Assembly: GCA_963716925.1 (NCBI GenBank)
Contig: CAVQUX010000015.1
Span: forward strand, 310,001 to 374,000
Direction of reading: 5' to 3'
Length of the DNA stretch: 64,000 nt
From: DAISKN01 sp963716925
GTDB taxonomy: Bacteria; Acidobacteriota; Vicinamibacteria; Marinacidobacterales; SMYC01
The first letter of the stretch is position 1, and each line of letters opens with the position of its first letter. The position numbers and the translations under genes are program-made. Under the pieces are notes generated by a model. The model had not been told where the DNA came from, searched no databases, and was given only the letters and a program-made list of their open reading frames with translations. Positions 30,005-38,719 of the stretch are shown here, one piece after another.

Positions 30005-30883
30005 ATGAGACGAATAGGCGCTCTCGAATTTGCCTTCGCGCTGATGCTTGTTCCCGGCCGCTCGATGGCGGGCCAGGAGGCGCTCTATACCGACGGAGAG
30101 CTCGAAGATTGCCTCCTGGCCGACCTGTCGCATCTCGACATCCACGGTCTCGACGTCCGGGTCGTCGGGGGCATGGTCGACGTTTCGGGCGAAGTGGGAA
30201 GTCTGGCCGAGAAGAAGGAAGCGGAATCGACGATAAGGCGAAGATCGCAGGTGCGCGACGTCTCCAACGAGCTTCGAGTGGCGCAGGTTCCCGATGCCGA
30301 GCTGCAGCGAGACGTCCTGGCGGCGCTCGAGGACAGCCGCCACTACACGATTTACGACGAGCTGAGCGCATCCGTCTCCGGAGGTGTCGTGACTCTCGCC
30401 GGTCGCGTGCCTCGGGACAGCGCTCTCGACGGAGTCGTGAGCGACCTGTCAAAGGTGCGGGGCGTCCGCGCGATCCAGAACGAGGTGCGAATCCTTCCCT
30501 ACACTCCGGAAGAGGAAAAGCTGCAGGAAGGGGTAGCCATCGACGTCTCGGCGGCTCTGGTGAAGCTCGATCGACGAACTTCTTCCCTCCATGTCGTCAT
30601 CGAGAACGACACGGTCACTTTGAGCGGGATGGTCGGGGACGACATTGCGAGGAGAGCCGCGGAAGAGGCAGCCCGTCGATCGGCAGGCGTAAAAGAGGTA
30701 CAGAATCGGCTCCGGATCGGGGAGCCCTGGACGCGACCGCGATCCTCGATACCGGAAGACTCTATCGATCGCGGCACGGAGCTTGCGAAGGCTCCCCGCG
30801 CCACGGCTGCCCGCGCCTTTGCACGGCAGGACGGGTCACACCGCTATGCGGGGATAGACCTGGGCAGCAATGATCACAAGTAG
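30005..30883 (+). CDS. Periplasmic protein with three BON domains (2)
   Basis: 292 residues with signal peptide FAFALMLVPGRSMAG. BON modules: about 25-95 (LDVRVVGGMVDVSGEVGS, VRDVSNELRV), about 98-170 (LSASVSGGVVTLAGRVP, VRGVRAIQNEVRILP), and about 178-240 (LHVVIENDTVTLSGMVGD, GVKEVQNRLRIGEP). The last 50 residues after RLRIGEP look unstructured and run antisense over the end of an ABC-2 permease remnant, so the original stop may have been lost to rearrangement. The start at 30005 is chosen by the signal peptide and the GGGTGGAAAA site. Confidence 0.85.
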   Translation: MRRIGALEFAFALMLVPGRSMAGQEALYTDGELEDCLLADLSHLDIHGLDVRVVGGMVDVSGEVGSLAEKKEAESTIRRRSQVRDVSNELRVAQVPDAELQRDVLAALEDSRHYTIYDELSASVSGGVVTLAGRVPRDSALDGVVSDLSKVRGVRAIQNEVRILPYTPEEEKLQEGVAIDVSAALVKLDRRTSSLHVVIENDTVTLSGMVGDDIARRAAEEAARRSAGVKEVQNRLRIGEPWTRPRSSIPEDSIDRGTELAKAPRATAARAFARQDGSHRYAGIDLGSNDHK

Positions 30884-31150
30884 AGTCGTGGTCGAAAGGA
30901 GCAGCAGGAAATCCGTGCCAATGCCAAAGATGCTGGTTCCTCCCGCAATCATGAAAGCTCGAAGCACATCGACCTCGTAGCTGAGCGGGTTGATCCGCGC
31001 AACGAGACGCAACCAATCGGGCATGATCGCCAACGGGTAGATGGCGTTGCTGGCGAAGAATAGAGGCATCGTCAGGATCTGCCCGATCCCCATGAACCGC
31101 TCGCGAGTCTTGACGATGGCTGCGATGATCAACGAAAGGGTGGCGAAGCA
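30836..31150 (-). pseudogene. ABC-2 type permease, C-terminal fragment
   Basis: About 100 residues: IIAAIVKTRERFMGIGQILTM, PLFFASNAIYPLAIMPDWL, RINPLSYEVDVLRAFMI and a last helix LLLLSTTTLLVIIAAQVYP. This is the C-terminal third of an ABC-2 exporter subunit (NodJ/DrrB-like). Sequence upstream of about 31150 no longer matches, so the first 150 or so residues and any ATPase partner are missing. Confidence 0.75.
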
Positions 31151-31235
31151 GCCGCGCCACCGCTATGTGCGCGCGGGGCGGACTGCTTTCCTCTCACGGG
31201 ACGTCGGGAGTGGCGCGGCCCGCCGCGCTCCTCTC

Positions 31236-31950
31236 CGACGATGAGAAACAGCCATTTGACCAGGCGGGTGGTCACCTCCTCGACATGCAGCGCCGGGTGG
31301 GCCGTCTGGATGAGCTCGGTCGTTCGGCCGAAGTACGTCCCAACGCCGGTCGCCACGACGACAGCGGTGGCCTCACCCCGACGAACGCTCGATCCGGAGT
31401 AAACGGCTTCGTCCGCCGCCCTTTTGGCCTCCTGAGATTCTCCCGTCAGTGCAGACTGGTCCACCCGCAACTCGCCCTCGAGGATGAGTGCGTCGGCGGG
31501 GACGATATCCCCCGCACGCACGCGCACCACGTCGCCTTTCACCAGCTCACGCGCTGCGAGAGGCTTCCAGGTCCCGTCGCGAAGCACTCGAGCCGTGACC
31601 TGGAGCCGGCGCCGAAGAGCGGACACGGCCGCCGAGGCGCGTTGCTCGTGCAGGAAACCGAGGGTCGCGTTCACCGTGAGCAGCGCGAGGGCGTTCCAGA
31701 AGTCAGCCCGCTTGTCGAGAATGAGGGAGAGGGCCACGATCAGCTCGAGCATCCACGCGGAAAGCCCCCAGAATTTGCTCGCGAGTCGAGCGAGCGGGTG
31801 AGCGCTCTTCTCGGGAACCTCGTTCGCACCCTCCCGGTCCAGCCTGAGCCTCGCCTCGGCAGCGGTCAGACCGGCCTCGCGGCTCGAGCCGAGGAATTGA
31901 ATGGCGTCCGTCGCGGACTGGACCGGTTTGTGCGGTTCGATATCGGGCAT
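31236..31950 (-). pseudogene. Plasma-membrane-type H+-ATPase, N-terminal fragment
   Basis: About 240 residues of a type III P-ATPase: LTAAEARLRLDREGANEVPEK, two helices (SAWMLELIVALSLILD, FWNALALLTVNATLGFLHE), the actuator RELVKGDVVRVRAGDIVPAD and SALTGESQEAK, ending VTTRLVKWLFLIVG. The phosphorylation, nucleotide-binding and six C-terminal helices (about 550 residues) are absent. The break is some 90 bp from the broken end of the ABC-2 gene on the same strand, so one deletion or join removed both. Confidence 0.8.
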
Positions 31951-32029
31951 CACCACGGCGGAGCTCGTCAGGTCGGTCCTCGGGCGACGAGCACGCGGAT
32001 TGACTCCAACGCGTCTGAGAGAGCCTCAG

Positions 32030-32212
32030 CGGGCTCGATCTTCAGAGTGAGCTCGCCAGAGCCGGGGCGTGTATTCCCGTCATTTTCGTCACCGGTCACG
32101 GTGACATCGCGATGTCCGTGCGGGCTATGAAGGCCGGCGCGGTGGAGTTCTTCACGAAGCCGTTCCGCGATCAAGACCTTCTCGATGCGGTTCAAGACGC
32201 TATCGAAGGCGG
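32030..32212 (+). pseudogene. FixJ-type receiver, second half, inverted
   Basis: The plus strand encodes LSGLDLQSELARAG, IPVIFVTGHGDIAMSVRAMK, AGAVEFFTKPFRDQDLLDAV and DAIE, the second half of a FixJ/NodW-family receiver (Thr and Lys switch residues present). There is no start and no LuxR-type output domain. Its first half is on the other strand immediately to the right. Confidence 0.78.
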
Positions 32213-32382
32213 CGCACGTCGAGCACCAGGCAGTCGGGAACGTCTCCGGTTGCTCCTGGTGCAGGAACTCCTGCGCCGAGCCGAAAGTCCCGACGCCGAG
32301 CCCCACCGAGCGGAGGAGACTGCTGAGTGCTTCGCGAATAGGTGGGGCGTCATCAATCACATACTGGCTCGGCTTCCTTCAT
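32213..32382 (-). pseudogene. FixJ-type receiver, first half
   Basis: The minus strand from an ATG at 32382 encodes (with one small indel) VIDDAPPIREALSSLLRSVG, LGVGTFGSAQEFLHQEQPET and PDCLVLDVR, the first half of the same receiver, with the acidic pocket and the phospho-acceptor Asp in LVLDVR. It ends where the inverted second half begins. The two halves are tail-to-tail, so one gene has suffered an inversion, real or artefactual. Confidence 0.78.
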
Positions 32383-32566
32383 GACCGACGCTCTGGCCTC
32401 TTCGCACCTAAGTGCAGTCTTACCACGACCATGTCAACAGGGATCGGCCGCGGGACCGGCGACCGAACCGAGGCGACGAGAAACAGGTTCTCCTGCCTTG
32501 CTCTTCCCTGTGCTCTCTCGGGCCAGTCAGCTCCCCGCGCACCCCCGGAAAGCGGGCAAGGGGGTC

Positions 32567-32622
32567 ATTAAGCGGAGTTAATCGGTCACTCACGCTCCGA
32601 TCATCGGCGAGAGGTCAAATAG
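32567..32622 (+). promoter_or_regulatory. Operator-type promoter 8 (BON gene 3)
   Basis: ATTAAGCGGAGTTAAT (32567-32582), 6 nt, CTCACG, 22 nt, AAATAG (32617-32622). It faces the gene at 32699. Confidence 0.7.
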
Positions 32623-32710
32623 AACTGGGAAAACGGTTCGGCGTTGCGAGTGGCTCGGCGTTCAGCGCGGTGCCGCAAAAAAGAGAAGGAGAGACGTCAT
32701 GAGACTTCGC
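32567..32710 (+). repeat. Duplicated promoter-leader cassette B, copy 2
   Basis: Pairs with 25396-25541. The first 50 bp and the last 45 bp (GCGGTGCCGC through ATGAGACTTCGC) are nearly identical; the middle of the leader is diverged. Confidence 0.75.
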
Positions 32711-33334
32711 AAGATGGTGAACGCGTCGATGGTCGCCCTGGGGCTCGGCCTCGCCGCTCTGCCCGCGCTCGCGCGGGACAAGCCCCGATCCGCGGTCGAC
32801 GAGATTCGCAAAGAGCTGCTCCAGCTGCCGTATTACGGGGTGTTCGACTTTCTGGCGTTCAAGTACGACCAGGGATCCCTCACCCTGATGGGCTACGCCT
32901 ATCGGCCCGTTCTGAAGAACGATGCCGAGAGAGCGGTGAAGCGGGTGGCTGAGGTCCAGACGGTGGAAAACCAGGTCGAGGAATTACCTCTGTCGCCGAA
33001 CGACGACAGTCTGCGTTGGCAGGTGTACTACGCGATCTATCGCGATCCCTTCCTGTCACGCTACGCACCCGGAGGCGGGCTCCTGTGGGGTCACCGGCAT
33101 CCATTCCTCGCCGGCACGTTCCTGCCGCTCGGGCCGAGTCGGTTCCCGGGCACCGAGCCGGCGGGCGACTACCCGATTCACATCATCGTGAAGAATGGCC
33201 GGGTCTTGCTGCTGGGAGTAGTGGATTCGGAGTCGGACAAGACAATCGCGGGTGTGCGGGCGCGAGAAGTGCCAGGTTCGTTCGCGATCGACAATGAGCT
33301 CGCTGTCGATCATCCGCCGTCGGGCAAGACGTAG
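32699..33334 (+). CDS. Secreted BON-domain protein (3)
   Basis: 211 residues with signal peptide VALGLGLAALPALAR. BON-like modules: KELLQLPYYGVFDFLAFKYD with GSLTLMGYAY and VAEVQTVENQVEELP; then YPIHIIVKNGRVLLLGVVDS with VPGSFAIDNELAV. The YYGVFD phrase is typical of small BON proteins found beside stress genes. Between the modules is a Gly/Pro/His-rich insert with a GHRHPFLAG motif. AGGAGAG precedes ATG at 32699, and the first codons are shared with the lipoprotein gene at 25530 through cassette B. Likely periplasmic envelope protection. Confidence 0.85.
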   Translation: MRLRKMVNASMVALGLGLAALPALARDKPRSAVDEIRKELLQLPYYGVFDFLAFKYDQGSLTLMGYAYRPVLKNDAERAVKRVAEVQTVENQVEELPLSPNDDSLRWQVYYAIYRDPFLSRYAPGGGLLWGHRHPFLAGTFLPLGPSRFPGTEPAGDYPIHIIVKNGRVLLLGVVDSESDKTIAGVRAREVPGSFAIDNELAVDHPPSGKT

Positions 33335-33469
33335 GGGCGGAGTTGAAGGTGCAATCGGTGTTTTCAGTGGAAGAAATCGCAGGCTTGATCGCTGGTAGGT
33401 CGGCGTTCTTCGCCGGAAGGCCGCGCCCGTTGGCGCGAGCTGACCGAGGAGGAATTCCGGTCAATAAAC

Positions 33470-33483
33470 GTCCCGTACGGGAC
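33470..33483. promoter_or_regulatory. 14-bp perfect palindrome before the OB-like gene
   Basis: GTCCCGTACGGGAC is a perfect 14-bp palindrome 12 bp upstream of the start at 33496, just before the AAGGAG ribosome site and after an AT-rich CAATAAA. The position suits a repressor operator. No second copy was noticed in the window. Confidence 0.4.
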
Positions 33484-33495
33484 ACAAGGAGAAAG

Positions 33496-34077
33496 ATGAT
33501 GGTACATCGAATCATGTCGGTAGTGAGCCTCGGCGCCCTTCTTACGCTGTCGGCCGGTATAGCCGCGGCGCAAGAGAAGAAATATGAAGGCGAAATCGTC
33601 ACCGTCGATACCAAGGACTACACTTTCACCGTCAAGGGTACGGCGAAGGGAGAAGTCGCCGAAATGAAGTTTCACGTCGGCAGGGAGAGCGAAGTTGTCG
33701 TCGACGGCGAACGGAAGATTTTCGCGGAGCTCGGCAAGGGAGATCAAGTGACCGTCGAGTATGGAACCTCGGACGGAAAGCACACGGTGAAGCGCGCGGA
33801 GCGACACAAGACCGCCGCGAAGGAGATGGCGCTCACCGGACAGGTGATCGCCGTTGATGCTGCCGCCCACACGTTTACCGTAAAGCGGAGCCAGGGCGGG
33901 CCGGTGGAGGAGATGAAGTTCCACGTCAACCCGACGACGCGGATCTATATCGGGACAGATCATCTCGAGCTCCTGAAACAGCTTCAGAAGGGAGACGACG
34001 TGACCGTGCACTACATCAACGAGAGCGGAAACCAAATGGTCAGGCACGTAAGCAAGGCGAAGGCCAAGACGACCTGA
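33496..34077 (+). CDS. Secreted protein with two OB-like (DUF5666-type) repeats
   Basis: 193 residues: signal peptide (VSLGALLTLSAGIAAAQ), then two similar beta-rich repeats, KYEGEIVTVDTKDYTFTVKG...EMKFHVGRESEVVVDG and MALTGQVIAVDAAAHTFTVKR...EMKFHVNPTTRIYIG, each ending in a GD-QVTVEY/GDDVTVHY strand. The shared EMKFHV phrase shows internal duplication. AAGGAG precedes ATG at 33496. The protein at 3181-3609 is a one-repeat relative. Probably periplasmic; function unknown. Confidence 0.78.
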   Translation: MMVHRIMSVVSLGALLTLSAGIAAAQEKKYEGEIVTVDTKDYTFTVKGTAKGEVAEMKFHVGRESEVVVDGERKIFAELGKGDQVTVEYGTSDGKHTVKRAERHKTAAKEMALTGQVIAVDAAAHTFTVKRSQGGPVEEMKFHVNPTTRIYIGTDHLELLKQLQKGDDVTVHYINESGNQMVRHVSKAKAKTT

Positions 34078-34225
34078 GCCCGTCAGACCGAGAAGCTCGG
34101 GACCGTCGCCGCGCCAGCGGCGGCGGTTCCGATGCGGGCTCGAAGAGAACGATAGGAAGAGGTCGTCAGACTAGTCGAAGCCCAAGCTGCGCCTCGGATG
34201 TCCAATCCTCTGAGGGCAAGAAATC

Positions 34226-35623
34226 TTACTCCCGCGCAGCCGCGAGGAGGGCACGTGCGATCGCATCGTAGTTGCCCCCGAAGTGATGCGATCCCTCAAG
34301 CGGCATGAGCTCCCAGCGCGCGGCATCGAGCTTCCGGCAGAGCGAGTCCGTTTCCTCCGTGCCGTAAACGCACAAGAGCCTGGGTGCGGTCAGCTTCTGC
34401 GCCTCGGGGAGCACTGGACGATTGTCGGGTCTCGTCGTCCCCGGAAGCCAATCCGTCAGATGAAATTCGAAATCAACGTCAGGGCTCGGCCCCAGGAGTG
34501 CCACGACGCGTAGGCGCGCCGCGAGATCCGGAGATAGCCGGTTAGCGAGAAACGGAAGGACGTCCGCCCCGAGGGAGTAACCCACGAGAACCGCCGCCCG
34601 CTTGTTCCACCGGCTGAGATAGTGACTGAGGACGTTCGCCAGATCCGCTGCGGCGCCCTCCGGCGTTCGTCGGGTCCAGAAGTATCGAAGCGAATCGAGC
34701 CCGACGACGGGGACGCCTTCCGCGGCCATTGCAGAAGCGAGCTCGCGGTCCAATCCGACCCAACCACCGTCCCCGCTCAGAAGGAGGGCGAAAACGTCCG
34801 ACGTTCCCTGCGCTTCGACCTCCACGAGGGGCAGCCCGGTGAGATCGACTTCCGCCGGCTTCGGCGCGCCCCGCGGGGGCGTCAAGTCGGCGAACGCCGT
34901 CTTGAACTGCGGCATCCAGTTTCTTTGGACCGAGAACCCGTGCCCCACTTTGTCCAGAAGCACAATACGTGCCCCGCCGACCTTCTGAACGTATTCCTGG
35001 ACCGACTTCGGGTCGCACACTTGATCCACGCTCCCCTGAAATGCGATCCACGGCGTTTCGAGGCGAGGCGCTGGCTCGAAGCTCACACCCTTGCCTTTAG
35101 GACCGGCCTTCCACTCGAGGCCGTTGCCGCGGCAAAGAGGTTTCGTGAGCGGAAGGTCCGGGCAGAATCCCATGCTGATCGCGCCTCCGAACGTACCCGT
35201 CGGCGCCTGGACGAGAATCGCGTACACCAGGGTCGCTCCCGACGAGTAGCCCACGAGGATCGGCGAAACGTAGTTGGGGTATCCGAGCTTCTTCTGAACG
35301 AATTGGCTCAACGCCTCGAAATCGGCGGCCGGATACGAGCAGGATCCCTTCGCGGACGCGAGCGACTTCTGGTAGGCCGTGATATCGATGCCGACCACGA
35401 GCGCGTCGAGCGAAGCGAGCGCTTCGGCCATGTCGACGACTCCGAGGTTCCAGCCTCCGTCGCCCGAAACGAACAGCACCACGCGTGACGGATGCTGGGA
35501 GTTCCGATACAAAGCGACCGCGCCAAATGGGCCGAACTCGATCGACTCGACGGCGCTCTCCGCGTTCGCGACGAGAGTACCGGCGAGGACGATAGAAGCC
35601 AAAGCGAGTCTGCGGTCCATCAT
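34226..35623 (-). CDS. AcvB/VirJ family lysyl-phosphatidylglycerol hydrolase, complete
   Basis: 465 residues from MMDRRLALASIVLAGTLVAN (signal peptide, cleaved near ANAES). Two VirJ-type alpha/beta-hydrolase halves: SRVVLFVSGDGGWNLG with LVGYSSGATLVYA, and DVFALLLSGDGGWVGLDREL with VLVGYSLGADVLPF and a late SHHFGGNY histidine. Both nucleophile elbows GYSxG are intact, which matches two-domain AcvB rather than single-domain VirJ. An ATG at 35716 would add 31 residues without a signal, so 35623 is chosen. This is the second AcvB in the window; it lacks an adjacent mprF. It probably acts in the periplasm on aminoacylated phosphatidylglycerol. Confidence 0.85.
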   Translation of the reverse strand: MMDRRLALASIVLAGTLVANAESAVESIEFGPFGAVALYRNSQHPSRVVLFVSGDGGWNLGVVDMAEALASLDALVVGIDITAYQKSLASAKGSCSYPAADFEALSQFVQKKLGYPNYVSPILVGYSSGATLVYAILVQAPTGTFGGAISMGFCPDLPLTKPLCRGNGLEWKAGPKGKGVSFEPAPRLETPWIAFQGSVDQVCDPKSVQEYVQKVGGARIVLLDKVGHGFSVQRNWMPQFKTAFADLTPPRGAPKPAEVDLTGLPLVEVEAQGTSDVFALLLSGDGGWVGLDRELASAMAAEGVPVVGLDSLRYFWTRRTPEGAAADLANVLSHYLSRWNKRAAVLVGYSLGADVLPFLANRLSPDLAARLRVVALLGPSPDVDFEFHLTDWLPGTTRPDNRPVLPEAQKLTAPRLLCVYGTEETDSLCRKLDAARWELMPLEGSHHFGGNYDAIARALLAAARE

Positions 35624-35712
35624 TGCTGCGAGCGTCGAGATGGCGGAAGTCTCGAAAGAGCGGCGGAGGATTCCGCCGCCCGCGCCCGTGGCCTCGCCCG
35701 CTGTGCCTTGGC

Positions 35713-35930
35713 TCATAACGTCGAGGTGTTTGAAGGGAGGGCGAGAAGCTGCTCCAGCCTAGTCAGGCGCTCGCTCTGGGCGGTGACGAGCTCGGCGAGA
35801 GCCGCCCACTGATGCTCGCGCGCGGCGTCCAGCTTCTCGTGCAGCCTCATGGTCTCCATCTCGGCACGCCGGTTCACTTCGTAGTCGGTCTTCTCGTCCA
35901 ATAGGTCCTTCGCCCTAGCAAAGGGAAGTT
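35713..35930 (-). pseudogene. DUF1003 protein, C-terminal fragment
   Basis: The frame reads RAKDLLDEKTDYEVNRRAEM, ETMRLHEKLDAAREHQWAAL and ends LEQLLALPSNTSTL. This coiled-coil tail with DYEVNRRAE and LHEKLD is characteristic of DUF1003 membrane proteins. The two transmembrane helices and the rest of the N-terminus are absent upstream of about 35930. The fragment abuts the clean gene block that begins at 35979. Confidence 0.65.
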
Positions 35931-35978
35931 CCGCATTTCCCTATTTTGCCCCTCCGAGACTTCGCGTCGGGAGACTTT

Positions 35979-36965
35979 TCAGCCGCTCTTCTTGTCGTGG
36001 CCGTAGTACTCGAAGGCGGACATCGGCTTTTCGCCCCCGATCTTCCAGGGCCTTCGATCCCGCTCCATCTTTCCCAGCGCGATCGCCATCTCCCGGATGT
36101 GCGTCGCCACGACGCCGCAGCAGGCTCCGATGTAGCGGATGCCGGCGTCGTTCGCCTTTCGGGCGTAGTCCGCCATCTGATGCCGGGACCACTGCAAGGG
36201 GTCGAGCCCCGTAGGAAACTCGGGAAGACTGGTGAAGTCGGGCTTGCCCTTCGGCGTGTGATAGCCGGCGGGCTGGGTCGCGACGTAGACGTCGACCGCC
36301 TCGACCATCTGCTCCGCGAGCGGAAGCGTGGTGTCCGGATTGCGGAGGCAGTTGATGCCGACGATGTCGCACCCGGCGTCCCGAAGGGCCCGGGCGCAGT
36401 CGGCCGGCGTCTTGCCGTCCGAGGTGACGTCCTTCTCTTCGAAGCTCATGGTGACCATCACCGGAAGCCCCGTGCTCTTCGCCCGCTCGGCCGCGATGAG
36501 CGCCTCTCCGAGCCACGAGAACGTCTCGCCGATGATGAAATCGACGCCGGCTTCGACCTGCTGTCTCAGCTGCTCGTCGAAGGTCGCGGCCACCCGGGCT
36601 CGGGCCTTCTCGCTTCCCTCCTCGTACATCCAGGTGAGGCTCAGGTTCCCGGCGACGAGGCATCGGTCCGATGCGGCGTCGCGCGCGATTCGAACGGCGG
36701 TGCGGTTCAGCTCTTCCACCTTGTCCTCGAGCCCGACGGTCGCGAGCTTGTCGCGGCTCGCGTAGAACGTGAGCGCCTGGAGCACGTCGGCTCCCGCCTC
36801 TCGAAACTCGACGTGGAGCTCGTGGAGGGCCGAGGGGCGCTCGAGCACCACTTCGGGCGTGAACGGGCCGGCTCGCACCCAGCCCCGTTTTTCGAGCTCG
36901 AGGAGGTAGCCTCCATCGCCGAGGACCGGGCCTTCTTCGAGTCGTTCGAGTATGTTCTTCTTCAT
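35979..36965 (-). CDS. Homocysteine/betaine-homocysteine S-methyltransferase family protein
   Basis: 328 residues of the zinc-dependent Pfam S-methyl_trans fold: GPVLGDGGYLLELEKRGWV, ADVLQALTFYAS, GVDFIIGETFSWLGEA, a first zinc cysteine in VGINCLRNP and the paired cysteines in IGACCGVVATHIREMA. It may transfer a methyl group to homocysteine, from betaine or another donor. The ATG at 36965 overlaps the upstream oxidoreductase stop and has AGAGGAG before it, so the two are translationally coupled. The donor substrate is not evident. Codon use is regular and no frame change is seen. Confidence 0.85.
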   Translation of the reverse strand: MKKNILERLEEGPVLGDGGYLLELEKRGWVRAGPFTPEVVLERPSALHELHVEFREAGADVLQALTFYASRDKLATVGLEDKVEELNRTAVRIARDAASDRCLVAGNLSLTWMYEEGSEKARARVAATFDEQLRQQVEAGVDFIIGETFSWLGEALIAAERAKSTGLPVMVTMSFEEKDVTSDGKTPADCARALRDAGCDIVGINCLRNPDTTLPLAEQMVEAVDVYVATQPAGYHTPKGKPDFTSLPEFPTGLDPLQWSRHQMADYARKANDAGIRYIGACCGVVATHIREMAIALGKMERDRRPWKIGGEKPMSAFEYYGHDKKSG

Positions 36966-38572
36966 CGCGATCTCCTCTTGCGAAAGTCTTTCAACGCCTG
37001 ATGGGCGGCATTGTAGCCGGGAGCGCCGGTGACGCCGCCACCGGGATGGGCGCCCGCGCCAGCGAGGTACAGCCCCTCGACCGGCGTCCGGTACTGGGCC
37101 CAACCGGGAACGGGGCGCATGAAGAACAGCTGCTCCAGGCTCAGGTCGCCGTGGAAGATGTTCCCCTCGGTGAGGCCATAGATACGCTCGAGATCCAGAG
37201 GCGTCAGGACCTGCCGCGCGAGGACGCTCCCGGGAACGTTCTTCGCGTAGCGGCCGATGATCTCGACCACGCGGTCCCCGAGCCACTCCCGCTTCTCGTC
37301 CCAGCTTCCCGCTCTCAGGCGATAGGGAACGTACTGCACGAAACAGGTCATCACGTGCTTTCCCGCCGGAGCCAGCGAGGGGTCGACGTTCGACGCCACG
37401 ACGCAATCCACCCAGAGGTCCTCGGGGATCTCTCCGAGCTTCGCCTTGTCGTAGCACCGCTCGGCGTACTCCGCTGAGGGAACGAGGGTGAAGAGCGAGC
37501 GGCGGTTGGGATCCGCGTCCGGGGGCATTCCCGTGACCTTCGGCTCCTCCGCGAGCACCAGGTTCACTTTCGCGCTCGGCCCGTCCATCTTGATGCCGGC
37601 GACGGCGCTCCGAAAATCCTCGGGAAGCGCCTTCGGTTCGACGAGCTTCAGGAAAGTTCTCTTGGGGTCGGCGTTCGAGAGTACGAAGCGCGATCCGATC
37701 TCGCTTCCGTCCTCGAGCACCACACCTCGCGAGGTGCCGTCGTCGACGGCTATTCTCGCGACGGGAGCGCCCGGTCCGGATCTCGACCCCGGCCTTTCGG
37801 CAGGCGGACGCCATCGCCTGGGTGATCGCTCCCATTCCCCCCATCACGTGGCCGTAGAAACCCTGGAGGTCGTGGTCGCCTCCGCTCAGAAGGTGGAACA
37901 GGAGACCGATCGCCGTCCCCGCCTGGTAAGGTCCGCCGTGCTTCCCGTAGACGTTGTTGGCGACGTACATCGTCTTCACCACGTCGGAGGTGAAGTTGCG
38001 ATCGAGGAAGTCGCCGAGGCTCCCGGTGAGGAACGAGACCATGCGGGCGATCTCGTCGCCTTTTATGCCGCGGAACCGCCGGCCGATGCGGGAGAGCTCC
38101 ATGAACCCGGATATGCCCTTGAGATCCACGTCGGGAGGCGGCTCGAGGAAGAACGGCTGAAGGTAGCGCGCGAGCCTTTTGAGCTCCGAGTCGACGGCGA
38201 GGAACCGGGCGCCGTCCGTCTTCGAGTAGCGGCTCCATTCGGAAGCGGTGCGCTCGGGATCGGGCCACCAGGGGACGACGTTCCCATCGGGAAACGCGAC
38301 CTGCATGCCGGGCTCGCAGGGCACCATCCGCAGCCCGTGCGAGGGAAGATCGAGATCGCGAATCACCTCGGGCCGGAGCATGCTCGCGATGTAGGAAGTG
38401 GTCGAGGCCCGGCAGCCGGGGGCGATCTCCTCGGTGACGGCGCAGCCGCCGACGATGTCGCGTCGCTCGAGGACGAGAGTCGAGAGCCCCCGCGGGCGAG
38501 GTAGAAGGCGGCGGTCAGTCCGTTGTGGCCGGCGCCGATGACGATGGCGTCGTAGCGGGTCTTCGAGGTCAA
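36962..38572 (-). CDS. Phytoene-desaturase-like FAD oxidoreductase (frameshifted)
   Basis: About 535 residues. The dinucleotide-binding start is YDAIVIGAGHNGLTAAFYLA; later VLERRDIVGGCAVTEEIAPG, a long substrate domain with QAGTAIGLLFHLLSGGDH, and the C-terminal FAD motif PVEGLYLAGAGAHPGGGVTG with GYNAAHQALKDF. Frame changes near 38495 and 37770 split it. The start is probably the TTG at 38572. It belongs to the NAD(P)/FAD carotenoid desaturase-like superfamily that also includes human PYROXD2; its substrate is unknown. It overlaps the methyltransferase start by 4 bases, so the pair probably acts in one pathway. Confidence 0.82.
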
Positions 38573-38719
38573 GAGGCGGGAGTATATACCGAGGCTCTAG
38601 GGGACTCCGAGATGGAAGAGGTCGGCCTGGCCCGAAGGGCGGGAGTAAACGAAAGTGGAAAGATCTCGAGAGAAGTCGTAGAGAGTCGTCCGACGCTGGG
38701 CCGTGGAAAACAAACGGCA

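Noticed and set aside
33413..33468. Ninth operator promoter before the OB-like gene at 33496
   Set aside because: A CAATAAA is present, but 34 nt upstream there is no TTAA half-site and no YTCACG element.
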